Positions 26,441 to 35,127 of a DNA stretch of 59,969 bases are shown piece after piece. The translations under genes were made by a program, and so were the position numbers. A model generated the notes under the pieces. That model was not told the DNA's origin. It saw nothing but the letters and a program-made list of their open reading frames with translations, and searched no databases. Origin of the DNA: an uncultured Muribaculaceae bacterium (GTDB lineage Bacteria; Bacteroidota; Bacteroidia; Bacteroidales; Muribaculaceae); the NCBI GenBank assembly GCA_910579035.1, contig CAJTSR010000017.1, forward strand, positions 1 through 59,969, written 5' to 3'. Positions within the stretch are counted from its first letter, which is position 1, and the number at the start of each line of letters is the position of its first letter.

Positions 26441-27451
26441 TTATAGGCTTATTAGCTCGTCGGCTTCGAATGAGCGCGGAGCGCGGCTGCCGAGCACATC
26501 GAACCACCGCATCGGGGAGATGCCGTTGCCGGGGCGTTTGACGGTGATGTTATCCTCCGAAAACAGCTCGCCTTCGGCTATGGCTCGCGCTGCCACGATG
26601 CTTTTTCGGGCAACCTCGATATTGGGACGCTCTGCATCGGCCACATCTTTCACACCGCCACCGAGCGCTGCCTCCACCTTGCGGACAGAGGCCACGAGCC
26701 GTGCCAGCTCGTCGGGTTCGAGCGAAGCCTTGTGGTCCGGCCCCGGCAGACTTCGCGAAAGAGTGAAGTGTTTCTCGATTATCACGGCGCCGCGCGCGGC
26801 CGCGGCCAGCGCCACTTCTATGCCCTCGGTATGGTCGCTATAGCCCACTCCGGCACAGCCAAGCGAGGCAAGCGCGTCCATAGCCCGCAGGTTGACCGAC
26901 TGCAACGGCGCCGGATACTGCGTGGTGCAGTGCAGCAGCCATATGTTGCCACGGGGCGTCCCGGCACTTTCGAGCACGCGAACCGCCGCCTCCACCTCGT
27001 CGAGAGTCGCCATGCCCGTCGACATTATCACACGTCCTCCAAGTCGACCGATCTTCAGCAGATAAGGCAGGTTCGTAATCTCGCCCGAAGGAATCTTCCA
27101 ATAGTCCATAGCCAAGGGAACGAGGCAATCGACCGACACAAGGTCGAACGGCGTGCTCATAAACCCGATACCCGCTTCATCGCACAGCGCTTTAAGCTCC
27201 GCATAGTCCGAGAGCGGCAGGTGGATAGCCTTGCACATTTCGAGCTGGCTCTCAGCTTCTCCCGTGGTGGCCTTCTGATACTCGGCCTTGGGCGCAAAAG
27301 TAGATATGACGAGCTCGGGTACAGCCGTCTGAAATTTCACATAGTCGGCACCGGCCTTGCGAGCCTCCGCAACCATGCGGCGCGCCATATCGATATCGCC
27401 GTTGTGGTTAACTCCGGCTTCGGCTATTATGATAATATGCTTGTCAGTCAT
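26441..27451 (-). CDS. N-acetylneuraminate/legionaminate synthase (NeuB/LegI family)
   Basis: A 336-residue PEP-dependent synthase that condenses an amino-hexose with phosphoenolpyruvate to make a nine-carbon nonulosonic acid. The TIM-barrel NeuB domain (~1-240) shows IIIAEAGVNHNGDIDMARRM, VKFQTAV, GIGFMSTPFD, KIPSGEITNLPYL, VIMSTGMATLDEV and EKHFTLSRSLPGPDHKASLEPDEL; the C-terminal SAF (antifreeze-like) domain (~275-336) includes ISPMRWFDVLGSRAPRSFEADELI. Whether the product is sialic, legionaminic or another nonulosonate cannot be read from this gene; the LegB-like neighbour favours a legionaminate-type product. ATG 27451 is chosen over a TTG four codons upstream; it overlaps the preceding gene's end by 8 bases. 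Confidence 0.9.
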   Translation of the reverse strand: MTDKHIIIIAEAGVNHNGDIDMARRMVAEARKAGADYVKFQTAVPELVISTFAPKAEYQKATTGEAESQLEMCKAIHLPLSDYAELKALCDEAGIGFMSTPFDLVSVDCLVPLAMDYWKIPSGEITNLPYLLKIGRLGGRVIMSTGMATLDEVEAAVRVLESAGTPRGNIWLLHCTTQYPAPLQSVNLRAMDALASLGCAGVGYSDHTEGIEVALAAAARGAVIIEKHFTLSRSLPGPDHKASLEPDELARLVASVRKVEAALGGGVKDVADAERPNIEVARKSIVAARAIAEGELFSEDNITVKRPGNGISPMRWFDVLGSRAPRSFEADELISL

Positions 27452-28415
27452 TTTCAGGCACAAAAACTAAATCTTCGAGGTATCTCACCGTCATATATCC
27501 CGGTCGCGCCTCGCCCGCGTTTACTTCCTCGCCGAGGCAGTCGGCAATAATGGCCGCGGGCAGGTTAAACCCTGAGTATACCGAGGCGACAGCGCCACCG
27601 CCGAGGCGCGGATTGATTTCCATTACCATATACCGTCCGTTGTCAAGGTCGCGGATAAGCTGCACCGTAACAGCCCCGCGCAGCCCCGTGGCCTCGAGAG
27701 TGCGACGTGCCAGCGCGACAGCCTCAGGGCAATCCACTGTGAGAGTGCGCACAACCTCGCCGCCCGACACTTCGAGCCGCACACGCGGGCTTATGCCAGC
27801 GATGTGCCCCGTGCGAACGCACACGTAGCAATCGACCGTAAGCTCCTCCCTGTTGTCTATACGCTCTTGAATAAGATATCGGTGGGACACGCCTTGCAGC
27901 TCGTAGAGTTTCTGGAGGCTGTTTATCTCAACTATGCCTTTCGACGCCGAGCCGAATCGAGGCTTGGCAATAAGACGGAGGCAAGGATCGCCGTCGCGGT
28001 ATGTGGCAGGTATCGGCAAACCAAGACGCTCGAAAAGCTCTGCCGCAGCCACTTTGTCGAACATCTTGTCGACAAGCTCCCGCCCCGAGGCCGGCACGAA
28101 CACCCTGCGCCCCGTATGACGAGCCGCAAACTCTGCCGCGACGCCCACAGCCCCGTCGACAAACGGAATCAGGGCATCAACCTCGTAGTCCTCAACCACT
28201 TCTCCGAGATGTGCGAATACGGCAGGATCGGACCAGCGCAGGCCTTCCACAATTTCGTACTTTCCGCCAAGCGGACACAACCGGTCGAGCTCATAGCCTA
28301 TTATCCGCAACTCGATGCCTCTCTCCTGCGCGGCCTTCTCAAAAAGTCGCGCCATTCCCACACGCTTGGCGCCGCCAAGAAAAAGGAATGTAATCCGTCC
28401 TTGCCCTGAAGCCAT
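27444..28415 (-). CDS. ATP-grasp enzyme in nonulosonate cluster
   Basis: A 323-residue ATP-grasp protein resembling the large-subunit fold of carbamoyl-phosphate synthase. An N-terminal pre-ATP-grasp Rossmann-like domain (~1-100, FLFLGGAKRVGMARLFEKAAQ) precedes ATP-binding motifs LIAKPRFGSASKGIVEI (~170), YLIQERIDNREELTVDCYV and the metal-binding VMEINPRLGGGAVASVYSGFN (~265). ATP-grasp enzymes join a carboxylate to an amine or similar nucleophile. Set between a LegB-like dehydratase (2-base gap) and a NeuB-like synthase (8-base overlap), it may attach an amino-acid or other acyl group to the amino sugar. That substrate is inferred from position only. ATG 28415 is used; a TTG lies two codons upstream. 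Confidence 0.82.
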   Translation of the reverse strand: MASGQGRITFLFLGGAKRVGMARLFEKAAQERGIELRIIGYELDRLCPLGGKYEIVEGLRWSDPAVFAHLGEVVEDYEVDALIPFVDGAVGVAAEFAARHTGRRVFVPASGRELVDKMFDKVAAAELFERLGLPIPATYRDGDPCLRLIAKPRFGSASKGIVEINSLQKLYELQGVSHRYLIQERIDNREELTVDCYVCVRTGHIAGISPRVRLEVSGGEVVRTLTVDCPEAVALARRTLEATGLRGAVTVQLIRDLDNGRYMVMEINPRLGGGAVASVYSGFNLPAAIIADCLGEEVNAGEARPGYMTVRYLEDLVFVPEND

Positions 28416-28417
28416 AA

Positions 28418-29416
28418 TCAACGGTTATATATGTCGGGCTTATACTTCGACAGAACCCCCGGACGGGTAAACCATTCGATAGTCTTGCGCAGACCGTCGT
28501 CGAGGGTATGCGAAGGACGCCACGATGTAAGCGTGGTAATCAGCGTGTTATCACCGCAGAGGCGGTTTACCTCGCTCTTTGCCGGGCGCAGACGGGCAGG
28601 ATCGAGCACAAGCTCTGCATCACTGCCCATAAGTCGCATTATTGCCTTGACTGTTTCCCCCATACTTACCTCTCCGCCGGTGGCTATATTTATGTCGCGC
28701 CCCTCTATGCCTGGCGTTTCGGCAAGCGCTATAAAGCCCTCTGCGGTATCAGCCACGTAGTTGAAATCGCGAGTCGGCGCAAGGTCGCCGAGCTTTATCG
28801 TCTTGGCGCCCGTGGCGAGCTGCGTAATCACAGTCGGGATTATGGCTCTGGCACTCTGCCTCGGCCCGTAAGTATTGAATGGCCTCGCTATGACCACCGG
28901 AAGGTCGAAAGCCCTGTAGAAGCTCTCGGCAAGGGCATCGGCCGCTATCTTGGTGGCCGAATACGGCGACTGCGGCTGGCGCGGGTGGCGTTCGTCGATA
29001 GGCACGTACTGCGCAGTGCCGTACACCTCGCTCGTCGAAGTTACTATTATGCGCCCCACGGCCTCGCTGCGCGCTGCCTGAAGCATATTGAGCGTACCGC
29101 GAACATTGGTGTCGACATAGCTATCGGGAGCTTCATAGCTGTAAGGAATAGCGATCAGCGCCGCAAGATGAAACACAGTGTCGACTCCTCGGCATAGCGA
29201 GCGGCAAAACTCGGGGTCGCGCACATCGCCGCACACCACTTCCAGTCCGGGTCGATTGCCCACATCTTCGAGCCAGCCCCAGTTATTAAACGAATTATAT
29301 TGCGCGAGCGCCCGCACCCGATAGCCGTGTGCGAGCAATGCCTCCGTAAGATGCGAGCCGATAAAACCGTCGGCACCCGTAACGAGTGCAAGTCTGCCAG
29401 TCTGTTGCATTGTCAT
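28418..29416 (-). CDS. NAD-dependent 4,6-dehydratase, LegB-like
   Basis: A ~332-residue short-chain dehydrogenase/epimerase-fold enzyme. Signatures are ALVTGADGFIGSHLTEALLAHGYRVRA (NAD binding), YNSFNNWGWLEDV, VFHLAALIAIPYSY, VTSTSEVYGTAQYVPIDE and the catalytic YSATK. The YNSFNNWGWL stretch and overall pattern match the LegB type, which converts a nucleotide-GlcNAc to the 4-keto-6-deoxy sugar, the first step towards legionaminic acid. The start is either ATG 29416 or 29410. The later leg enzymes (aminotransferase, hydrolysing epimerase, acetyltransferase, CMP transferase) are absent from the window and would have to be encoded elsewhere. Confidence 0.85.
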   Translation of the reverse strand: MTMQQTGRLALVTGADGFIGSHLTEALLAHGYRVRALAQYNSFNNWGWLEDVGNRPGLEVVCGDVRDPEFCRSLCRGVDTVFHLAALIAIPYSYEAPDSYVDTNVRGTLNMLQAARSEAVGRIIVTSTSEVYGTAQYVPIDERHPRQPQSPYSATKIAADALAESFYRAFDLPVVIARPFNTYGPRQSARAIIPTVITQLATGAKTIKLGDLAPTRDFNYVADTAEGFIALAETPGIEGRDINIATGGEVSMGETVKAIMRLMGSDAELVLDPARLRPAKSEVNRLCGDNTLITTLTSWRPSHTLDDGLRKTIEWFTRPGVLSKYKPDIYNR

Positions 29417-29472
29417 AATAATTTTCGTCAACGAGAACCCTGCGCCCTATCTGCGTCCACATAGAAAGGGGG

Positions 29473-31887
29473 TCATTTGTCGTTATGTTCGTCTTGCTTG
29501 CGTTTGTTGCCGTAGCCATAGACGTATGTATGGTTGCTTGAATACCCATATTTGCCGTAGCGCTGGTAGGAATAGGCGCCGGAGGTTATGTTGACGTCGT
29601 TAAGCACGATATACGGCGCCGACAGCTTGCCTGCCCTGATAGCATCGTGGAGCAGCTTGAGGCCTCCGGGAGTAGAACGGTTGGCACGGCTCACGAATAT
29701 CTGCAAATCGGTATGGTGCGTTATCAGATAGGAGTCCGACACCAGGCCGATAGGTGCCGAGTCAATCAGCACATAGTCAAACTCGGCACGCAGTGTTTCG
29801 ATTAGCTGCGTCATATTGTCGCTCATCAGAAGCTCGTTCGGGTTCGGAGGTATCGGACCTGCCGGCATTATATACAGGTTAGGATTGACTTTTGACTGGT
29901 ACAGCAACTTGTCAATATCCTTTTCCTGCCCCGAAAGGAAGGTTGTGACACCGACGCGGTTTGTAAGCCCGAAACTCGACGCAAGCTTGGGTCTGCGGAG
30001 GTCCATGCCGAGCACTACCACACGCTTTTTCATAAGGGCGTATGTCATCGCAAGGTTGGCTGTGATAAATGTCTTGCCTTCGCCTGACACAGCAGAAGTA
30101 ACCATAATCACCCGCGACTCGGCTCCGGCTCGCGTAAACGATATGTTGTTACGCATCAGGCGGAACAATTCTGCCTCTGGCGTGGTGACATTCTCACCGA
30201 CCACGATTTCTCCCTTGGATTCTTTCGAGCGCGAGCATATCTCGCCAAGCACCGGCACTTTGGTAAGATGTTCAAGATCTTCCTGCGTGGAGAAGCTCGG
30301 AAACAGCGAGCGCTTGAGGAATATGATTCCGGCAGGCAGGCCAAGTCCGAACATCAGCGCAGCCGCAAGTATAAGCATCTTGCGGGGCGACACAGGAGCC
30401 TCTGCCAGCGGGTCGTCGATAAGTCGGGCGGTATTGGTGGCAAGTGTTTTTTGAAGAGCTATTTCCTCGCGGCGTTGAAGCAGGAAGGTGTATATGTTGA
30501 CCTTTACTTCCTTTTCACGGAATATCTCCTGATAGCCCTTGTCCACAGGCGGCAACGAAGCCAGCTCTCCGGTACGGGCAAGCTGCAGGCGCTGTATGTT
30601 GTCGCGTTCGGCCACAAGGCTTGCCCGCGCGCTCGACAGTGTCTGGAGTATCCGGCTACGGTCGTTGTTAAGCTCCTCCTGCATGCTGACCACCAATGGA
30701 TTGTCGGGGGTGCTGCCGTCGATTGTGCGTTTGAAGCGGTGAACCTTGGTATTATATGTCTCTATTATGCTTGTTAACGAGGGCTGCGTGACGATGGTCG
30801 GGAGCGCGGTGTACTCGCCGGAGTTTTTCATAATGTTCTCTATCTCGTCGTACATAGCCAGCTCTGCCATAATTTTAGCAAGAGTCGACTCATATTCGCT
30901 CCTCTGCTGAAGGTTGAGCGACGACTGAGCTTTCAGGTCGGAGATGCTATGTGCCTGGCGGTATTTCTGCAAACGGTTTTCGACATCGCGCAGCTCGTCG
31001 TTTATCATCACGAGGCGTTCCAGTATGAAAGCCTCGGTCTGCATAGCCGACTGGTTCTTGTCTGCTATTATGTTTTTGTTATAGAACGCGAGCATCACCT
31101 GCACTATGTCTTCGCCGCGCGAGAAAACCTGGTCGAGCAACGACACACGTATAATCCTATCTGATTTCTTGGCAAACTCGATATTAAGACGATCCGATAT
31201 GCTTCTGGCCATATCTCGGGGATTGTCTATGAATATTATCTCGCTGCTTTCAAACTTAGGCTCCGCCGCGTTGCGCTCCAAGCGCACATTGCCATATGCG
31301 AGTTCCAGATCGACCGGAAGAGTGACTCCAGTAAATTTCTTCTCCACTTCTTCCATTTTGCCCTCCTCGTTTTTCACCTTCGTTTTGGCCACTACATCAC
31401 ATTTACCGGCCGCATCAGGCGGCGTCACGGTGATTGCGATGGTCGATTCCAGTTCCGAAAGATCTTCGGCACTCATCGAGGCCGACACGGGATTATTGCG
31501 GTACTGTGGCTTGTCGCGGAATGTGCCCTTGCCATAATAGGTATAGCACAGATTGAGCGAATCGACAATCTTTATGATATTGTTACGGCTCTTGAGCACC
31601 TCCAGCTCGGTTTCGTCGATATAGTTCTTGAATGCCACCATAGGGTCTGCGGCATTCATACTGAACGCGTTGCCCGGCCCGTCGGACTGGTCGCGAAGAT
31701 ATATCGAAGCGTCAATCCGGTAAGTAGGTATAACCGATATGATGTAGAACACGGCAGCCACCACAGCCACCACGCCGCAGATCACGAACCATTTCAAGTT
31801 AGCCAGGAAGGCCAGCAAAAGACCCTTGGTGTCGAAACTTTCTTCATTTTCCTGATTCTGGAGGTCTTGAATATTCTCTGTAGCCAT
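29473..31887 (-). CDS. Wzc-type polysaccharide co-polymerase and tyrosine autokinase
   Basis: An 804-residue inner-membrane protein controlling capsule/exopolysaccharide chain length and export. It has a Wzz domain with first membrane helix (~30-52, WFVICGVVAVVAAVFYIISV), a large periplasmic coiled-coil region, a GNVR-type segment before the second helix (~505-525, MLILAAALMFGLGLPAGIIFL), and a cytoplasmic BY-kinase (~575-760) with Walker A SAVSGEGKTFITANLA, Walker A' VVLGMDLRRPKL and YVLIDSAPIGLVSD. The last ~45 residues are tyrosine-rich (YSYQRYGKYGYSSN, YVYGYGN), the autophosphorylation cluster. Its antagonist is a CpsB/YwqE- or Wzb-type phosphatase; a CpsB-type gene lies at 55703. Confidence 0.95.
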   Translation of the reverse strand: MATENIQDLQNQENEESFDTKGLLLAFLANLKWFVICGVVAVVAAVFYIISVIPTYRIDASIYLRDQSDGPGNAFSMNAADPMVAFKNYIDETELEVLKSRNNIIKIVDSLNLCYTYYGKGTFRDKPQYRNNPVSASMSAEDLSELESTIAITVTPPDAAGKCDVVAKTKVKNEEGKMEEVEKKFTGVTLPVDLELAYGNVRLERNAAEPKFESSEIIFIDNPRDMARSISDRLNIEFAKKSDRIIRVSLLDQVFSRGEDIVQVMLAFYNKNIIADKNQSAMQTEAFILERLVMINDELRDVENRLQKYRQAHSISDLKAQSSLNLQQRSEYESTLAKIMAELAMYDEIENIMKNSGEYTALPTIVTQPSLTSIIETYNTKVHRFKRTIDGSTPDNPLVVSMQEELNNDRSRILQTLSSARASLVAERDNIQRLQLARTGELASLPPVDKGYQEIFREKEVKVNIYTFLLQRREEIALQKTLATNTARLIDDPLAEAPVSPRKMLILAAALMFGLGLPAGIIFLKRSLFPSFSTQEDLEHLTKVPVLGEICSRSKESKGEIVVGENVTTPEAELFRLMRNNISFTRAGAESRVIMVTSAVSGEGKTFITANLAMTYALMKKRVVVLGMDLRRPKLASSFGLTNRVGVTTFLSGQEKDIDKLLYQSKVNPNLYIMPAGPIPPNPNELLMSDNMTQLIETLRAEFDYVLIDSAPIGLVSDSYLITHHTDLQIFVSRANRSTPGGLKLLHDAIRAGKLSAPYIVLNDVNITSGAYSYQRYGKYGYSSNHTYVYGYGNKRKQDEHNDK

Positions 31888-32011
31888 ATTTTCTATTTAG
31901 CTCGGCTGAACTGCTGTGCCTTTCCGCACGTGATTGCCCGGAGAAAGGGAATCAGGCATTCCTGCCGGCCGATATGTTTAACATTTGAAACGAAAGGATT
32001 GAACAGGCGCC

Positions 32012-32860
32012 CTATCTGCTGAGGTTGATAACACCTACCACGAGCGATGCAAGCGACGACAGGCCGCCGACAATCGAAATAGTGGCCGAGAGGCCCGAGT
32101 TCATCTGCCATGCGCCCGCACGCATCGACGCGTTAGGCTCTACATATATGAAGTCGTTCTGCTGCAGGGTAAAGTACGGCGACAGCAGAAAGTCCTTGTC
32201 GTGTATATTGAGCTTCACAACCTCGCGCGTGCCGTCGGGATTCGAGCGGTAAAGCAGTATGTTCTCGCGGTCACCCTGTATCAGCAGGTCGCCGGCCATC
32301 GATATCGCCTCAAGGAATGTCATACGTTCATTGCGGCTCTGGTACACACCCGGGCTGCGCACGGCGCCCGCCACTGTCACGCGGAAGTTCATCAGGCGTA
32401 TATCCACGTTCGGCTTCTCGGTAACATACTTCGGATATATATCGGCAGCAATCTTCTCGGCCACCTTGCTCTTCGGCAGCCCGGCCACTTCTATCTTGCC
32501 TATGATGGGGAAATCGATAGCTCCGTCTGAATTTACCAGATAGTAATCGGTCGACATTTCAACGCCGGTGTTGGAGTACGAGTTGTAAGGACGAGCCACA
32601 GTCCCTATATTGCCCGTGGCATCAATGTAGCGGCCCTTGTTGAATGGAGCGAGGGCGTTGACATTGGTGCCGGTAACCTCGATGTTGAGCAGGTCGCCGA
32701 CATTGATCACGGGGTCGGAATTGACCGGCAATTGCGACAGCACCTCCGTCGACAGAGTTTCGGCATCAGCGAAATAAGGCACTTTCTTAGGGGCCGAACA
32801 CGACGAAGCCAGCAGCAGAGCCACAACACCGACAAGCAGGTTAACCTTTAATATTTTCAT
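32012..32860 (-). CDS. Wza-type polysaccharide export lipoprotein
   Basis: A 282-residue outer-membrane export protein. The lipobox is LLASSCSAP (Cys ~21). The Poly_export domain (VNSDPVINVGDLLNIEV...DYYLVNSDGAIDFPIIGKIEVAGLPKSKVAEKI) and one SLBB domain (VTVAGAVRSPGVYQSRNERMTFLEAISMAGDLLIQGDRENILLYR) are followed by a hydrophobic C-terminal segment (ATISIVGGLSSLASLVVGVI). It is the first gene of the unit with wzc, legB, the ATP-grasp gene and the NeuB gene. The 124-base gap to wzc holds no clear hairpin. A 17-bp perfect palindrome lies 132 bases upstream. Confidence 0.93.
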   Translation of the reverse strand: MKILKVNLLVGVVALLLASSCSAPKKVPYFADAETLSTEVLSQLPVNSDPVINVGDLLNIEVTGTNVNALAPFNKGRYIDATGNIGTVARPYNSYSNTGVEMSTDYYLVNSDGAIDFPIIGKIEVAGLPKSKVAEKIAADIYPKYVTEKPNVDIRLMNFRVTVAGAVRSPGVYQSRNERMTFLEAISMAGDLLIQGDRENILLYRSNPDGTREVVKLNIHDKDFLLSPYFTLQQNDFIYVEPNASMRAGAWQMNSGLSATISIVGGLSSLASLVVGVINLSR

Positions 32861-32991
32861 TAGTAATCGACTGATTTATATCCGTGTATTGTCCTTGCAA
32901 TACTTTGTTGACAAAAAAAATTATTTAATCCAATAAATGCGACAGATTCCAATGCCACAGCATATTGTAGCCGCTTATTTTTAACGGATTC

Positions 32992-33008
32992 ACAATATTG
33001 AATATTGT
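32992..33008. promoter_or_regulatory. Perfect 17-bp palindrome in the wza/UDG divergent region
   Basis: ACAATATT-G-AATATTGT is a perfect inverted repeat with one central base, of the size and symmetry of a dimeric-repressor operator. It lies between the divergent wza and uracil-glycosylase-family genes. A second, weaker dyad GTATTG/CAATAC is at 32886-32903 in the wza leader. Confidence 0.45.
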
Positions 33009-33047
33009 CTGACAGCAAATATGAATGCAAAAATAGGATTATTTTGT

Positions 33048-33055
33048 TATATTTG
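33048..33055 (+). promoter_or_regulatory. -7-like element of the UDG-family gene
   Basis: TATATTTG matches TAnnTTTG 48 bases before the ATG at 33103. No TTTG is present at the expected -33 spacing. The element is 40 bases from the 17-bp palindrome, so both genes could share control. Confidence 0.45.
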
Positions 33056-33102
33056 CAATAGCGAGGCCGAGCCGCGCTCATAACATCAAACTACGACACA
33101 AA

Positions 33103-33708
33103 ATGGCCGACACATACCCCTCCGAACAGCTACCAATAGAGCGGCATCCGTGGGAACCATGGATTCCAGATGACGCAAAAGTACTGATAATGGGAACATT
33201 CCCGCCCGGCGAACACCGCCGGGCAATGGAGTTTTACTACCCTAACCGCACCAACGATTTCTGGCGCGTGATGGGCATAATATTCCGCGACGACGCCGAA
33301 GCGTTCTACGACCGCGCATCGCGCTCCTACCGACTCGACGACATCAAGGAAATGCTCACACTCCACGGCATAGCGCTATCCGACACAGGCGCTGCAGTTC
33401 GCCGCCTCAAAGGAAACGCTTCCGACAAATACCTCGAAATAGTCGAACCTGCTCCGATAGCCGAGCTGTTAGCCCGCATGCCGGAATGCGCGGCCATAGC
33501 CACTACAGGCGAAAAAGCGGCAATGACACTGGCCGAAGCCACATCGACAGAGGCTCCGGCCATGGGAAAACATATACAATACAGCCCTGCAGGGCACCAA
33601 GACGTAGAAATATGGCGGCTGCCATCTACCTCGCGGGCATATCCACTCGCGCCTGAGCGCAAGGCCGATTACTACCGCGAGTTTTTCAAGGCCGCCGGCA
33701 TACTCTGA
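33103..33708 (+). CDS. Uracil-DNA-glycosylase superfamily protein
   Basis: A 201-residue protein of the UDG superfamily, the enzymes that remove uracil or mismatched bases from DNA. The N-terminal motif VLIMGTFPPGEHRRAMEFYYPNRTNDFWRVMG (~28-60) corresponds to the catalytic GxxPG/S loop plus the conserved PNRxNDFW patch. The C-terminal LPSTSRAYP (~173-181) is the substrate-loop motif. The usual catalytic Asp is replaced in this region by Phe-Pro, so it is nearer to the SMUG/MUG-like branch than to Ung. It stands alone and is convergent with the porin gene 22 bases away. Confidence 0.8.
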   Translation: MADTYPSEQLPIERHPWEPWIPDDAKVLIMGTFPPGEHRRAMEFYYPNRTNDFWRVMGIIFRDDAEAFYDRASRSYRLDDIKEMLTLHGIALSDTGAAVRRLKGNASDKYLEIVEPAPIAELLARMPECAAIATTGEKAAMTLAEATSTEAPAMGKHIQYSPAGHQDVEIWRLPSTSRAYPLAPERKADYYREFFKAAGIL

Positions 33709-33730
33709 TTCTGTTTAGAGGGCGTTTTTA

Positions 33731-35056
33731 TCAGAACGAGAACATGCACATCAGGCCTGCGCGCCGCGCATAGCGGTGCTCTCCGCTGAAGTTACGCCTC
33801 ATTCCGAGATCCAACTCTGCGGCCACCTGCATGCGCGGCGTCAGATTCCAGAACACGTTGACCGCGCCGAACATACCGCGCTTATATTCGTCGGGAGCCA
33901 CCTCGTGCGACGGCAGGTAGCGTGTGGCACTCGCGCTCGCGCTCACAAACAAGTTGGGCCTGATGTTATACTGCACGCCCAGACACCAGCCGAACGACGC
34001 CGGAGCATACATCTTGCCCGGCTTCGCAGGGTCGCCCACAAGGTCATAGCGCCCCATCATAAGGTCGCCGCCGAGCCCTGCGTATCCGTGGCCGTAGTTC
34101 AGCGTGGCATAGGTGGTAACGGGAGTAGCAGGGTGCGCCACCGAGCTGAGCTGAAGCCCCCAGCCCGCAATATTATGATTAGTGGCGGCAGCGACATCGC
34201 GGTACGACAACGTGCGCACTACGCCCGAGAGGCGCACATGCTGCCCGCGCGCCCACTGGTACTGAGCGAATGCGGCGAAATCGGGCATCCAGTTGTCAAC
34301 GGCCTGAGTGGCGTCATTATCGGCATCAACTGCCGACGATGGCATTTCCACAGACGCGGCAAACACCCATTTGTCGCGCACCACAGGCATATATCGCACC
34401 AACACGGAGGTCGGAGCAATCTTGTTGTTCGGCCCTTGCGCATCGACTATCGGCGGCAGCGCCGCAGGGTCGGAGAATGTGGAGCTGGCATATCCTACCG
34501 TGAAATCATTGACTATTGCATATGCCTTTTTAATCTTGAAGTCGCGCGATTCATATCCCGAAAAATTGCCTTCGATATACAACTGGTAGTCACCGAGCAT
34601 TTTATTGCGTCCGAAGACTTTGAAGTACAAGCATGTGCCCGCCGGAGTCGTCCCCAAGTGGCGCATCGACACAGGCGAAGGATGCATCGGTATGAGGTAA
34701 GGCACGAACGCCGAAGTGGGCATCGCGCCACCCCAGTCGTAGTACGCACGCATACGCACGGCGCCGCCTATACCCATGGCCAGCGAGGCGTCCTTGCTCA
34801 GGAACATAAAATACGGTGCGGCAGGGTCGGAAAACGCCCTGAACTGGTCGTAATAGAACTCCGAAATCTTACGGCGTATCGAATCGACGTACTCCTGCGT
34901 GCCGGCATCGGCCGGGCGACCGTCGATATACACCAGTTTGTGGCTCGTCAGCAGGGAGTCAATCTGCCGGTCGGGAAGACTGTTGCTGTCTGAAAGCCCC
35001 GTAGCGGACGCTACAAGGGCCACGGCCGAAGCCAAAATACAAAAAAAGCGGCGCAT
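33731..35056 (-). CDS. DcaP-like outer-membrane porin
   Basis: A 441-residue secreted beta-barrel protein. The ATG at 35056 (MRRFFCILASAVALVASA) gives the signal peptide. A short helical N-terminal segment (~25-75) precedes a barrel with FSDPAAPYFMFLSKDASLAMGIGGAVRMRAYYDWGG, the opening typical of DcaP trimeric porins, and alternating aromatic strands to the terminal CMFSF. DcaP porins pass small carboxylates and dipeptide-like compounds. It is last in a unit with transglutaminase, NlpC/P60, dipeptide epimerase and a glutamine-synthetase-family enzyme, so it might admit muropeptide-derived peptides; that is inference. Confidence 0.8.
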   Translation of the reverse strand: MRRFFCILASAVALVASATGLSDSNSLPDRQIDSLLTSHKLVYIDGRPADAGTQEYVDSIRRKISEFYYDQFRAFSDPAAPYFMFLSKDASLAMGIGGAVRMRAYYDWGGAMPTSAFVPYLIPMHPSPVSMRHLGTTPAGTCLYFKVFGRNKMLGDYQLYIEGNFSGYESRDFKIKKAYAIVNDFTVGYASSTFSDPAALPPIVDAQGPNNKIAPTSVLVRYMPVVRDKWVFAASVEMPSSAVDADNDATQAVDNWMPDFAAFAQYQWARGQHVRLSGVVRTLSYRDVAAATNHNIAGWGLQLSSVAHPATPVTTYATLNYGHGYAGLGGDLMMGRYDLVGDPAKPGKMYAPASFGWCLGVQYNIRPNLFVSASASATRYLPSHEVAPDEYKRGMFGAVNVFWNLTPRMQVAAELDLGMRRNFSGEHRYARRAGLMCMFSF

Positions 35057-35127
35057 AATGCTGTTTGATGATGAATTTACATCATAACGCACTATGCGCC
35101 GCAAAAGTTCGCGGTTTCAGATAGTGT

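Noticed and set aside
32860..33081. 73-codon minus-strand frame upstream of wza
   Set aside because: It lies across the palindrome and promoter region, is A/T-driven, and shows no protein features.
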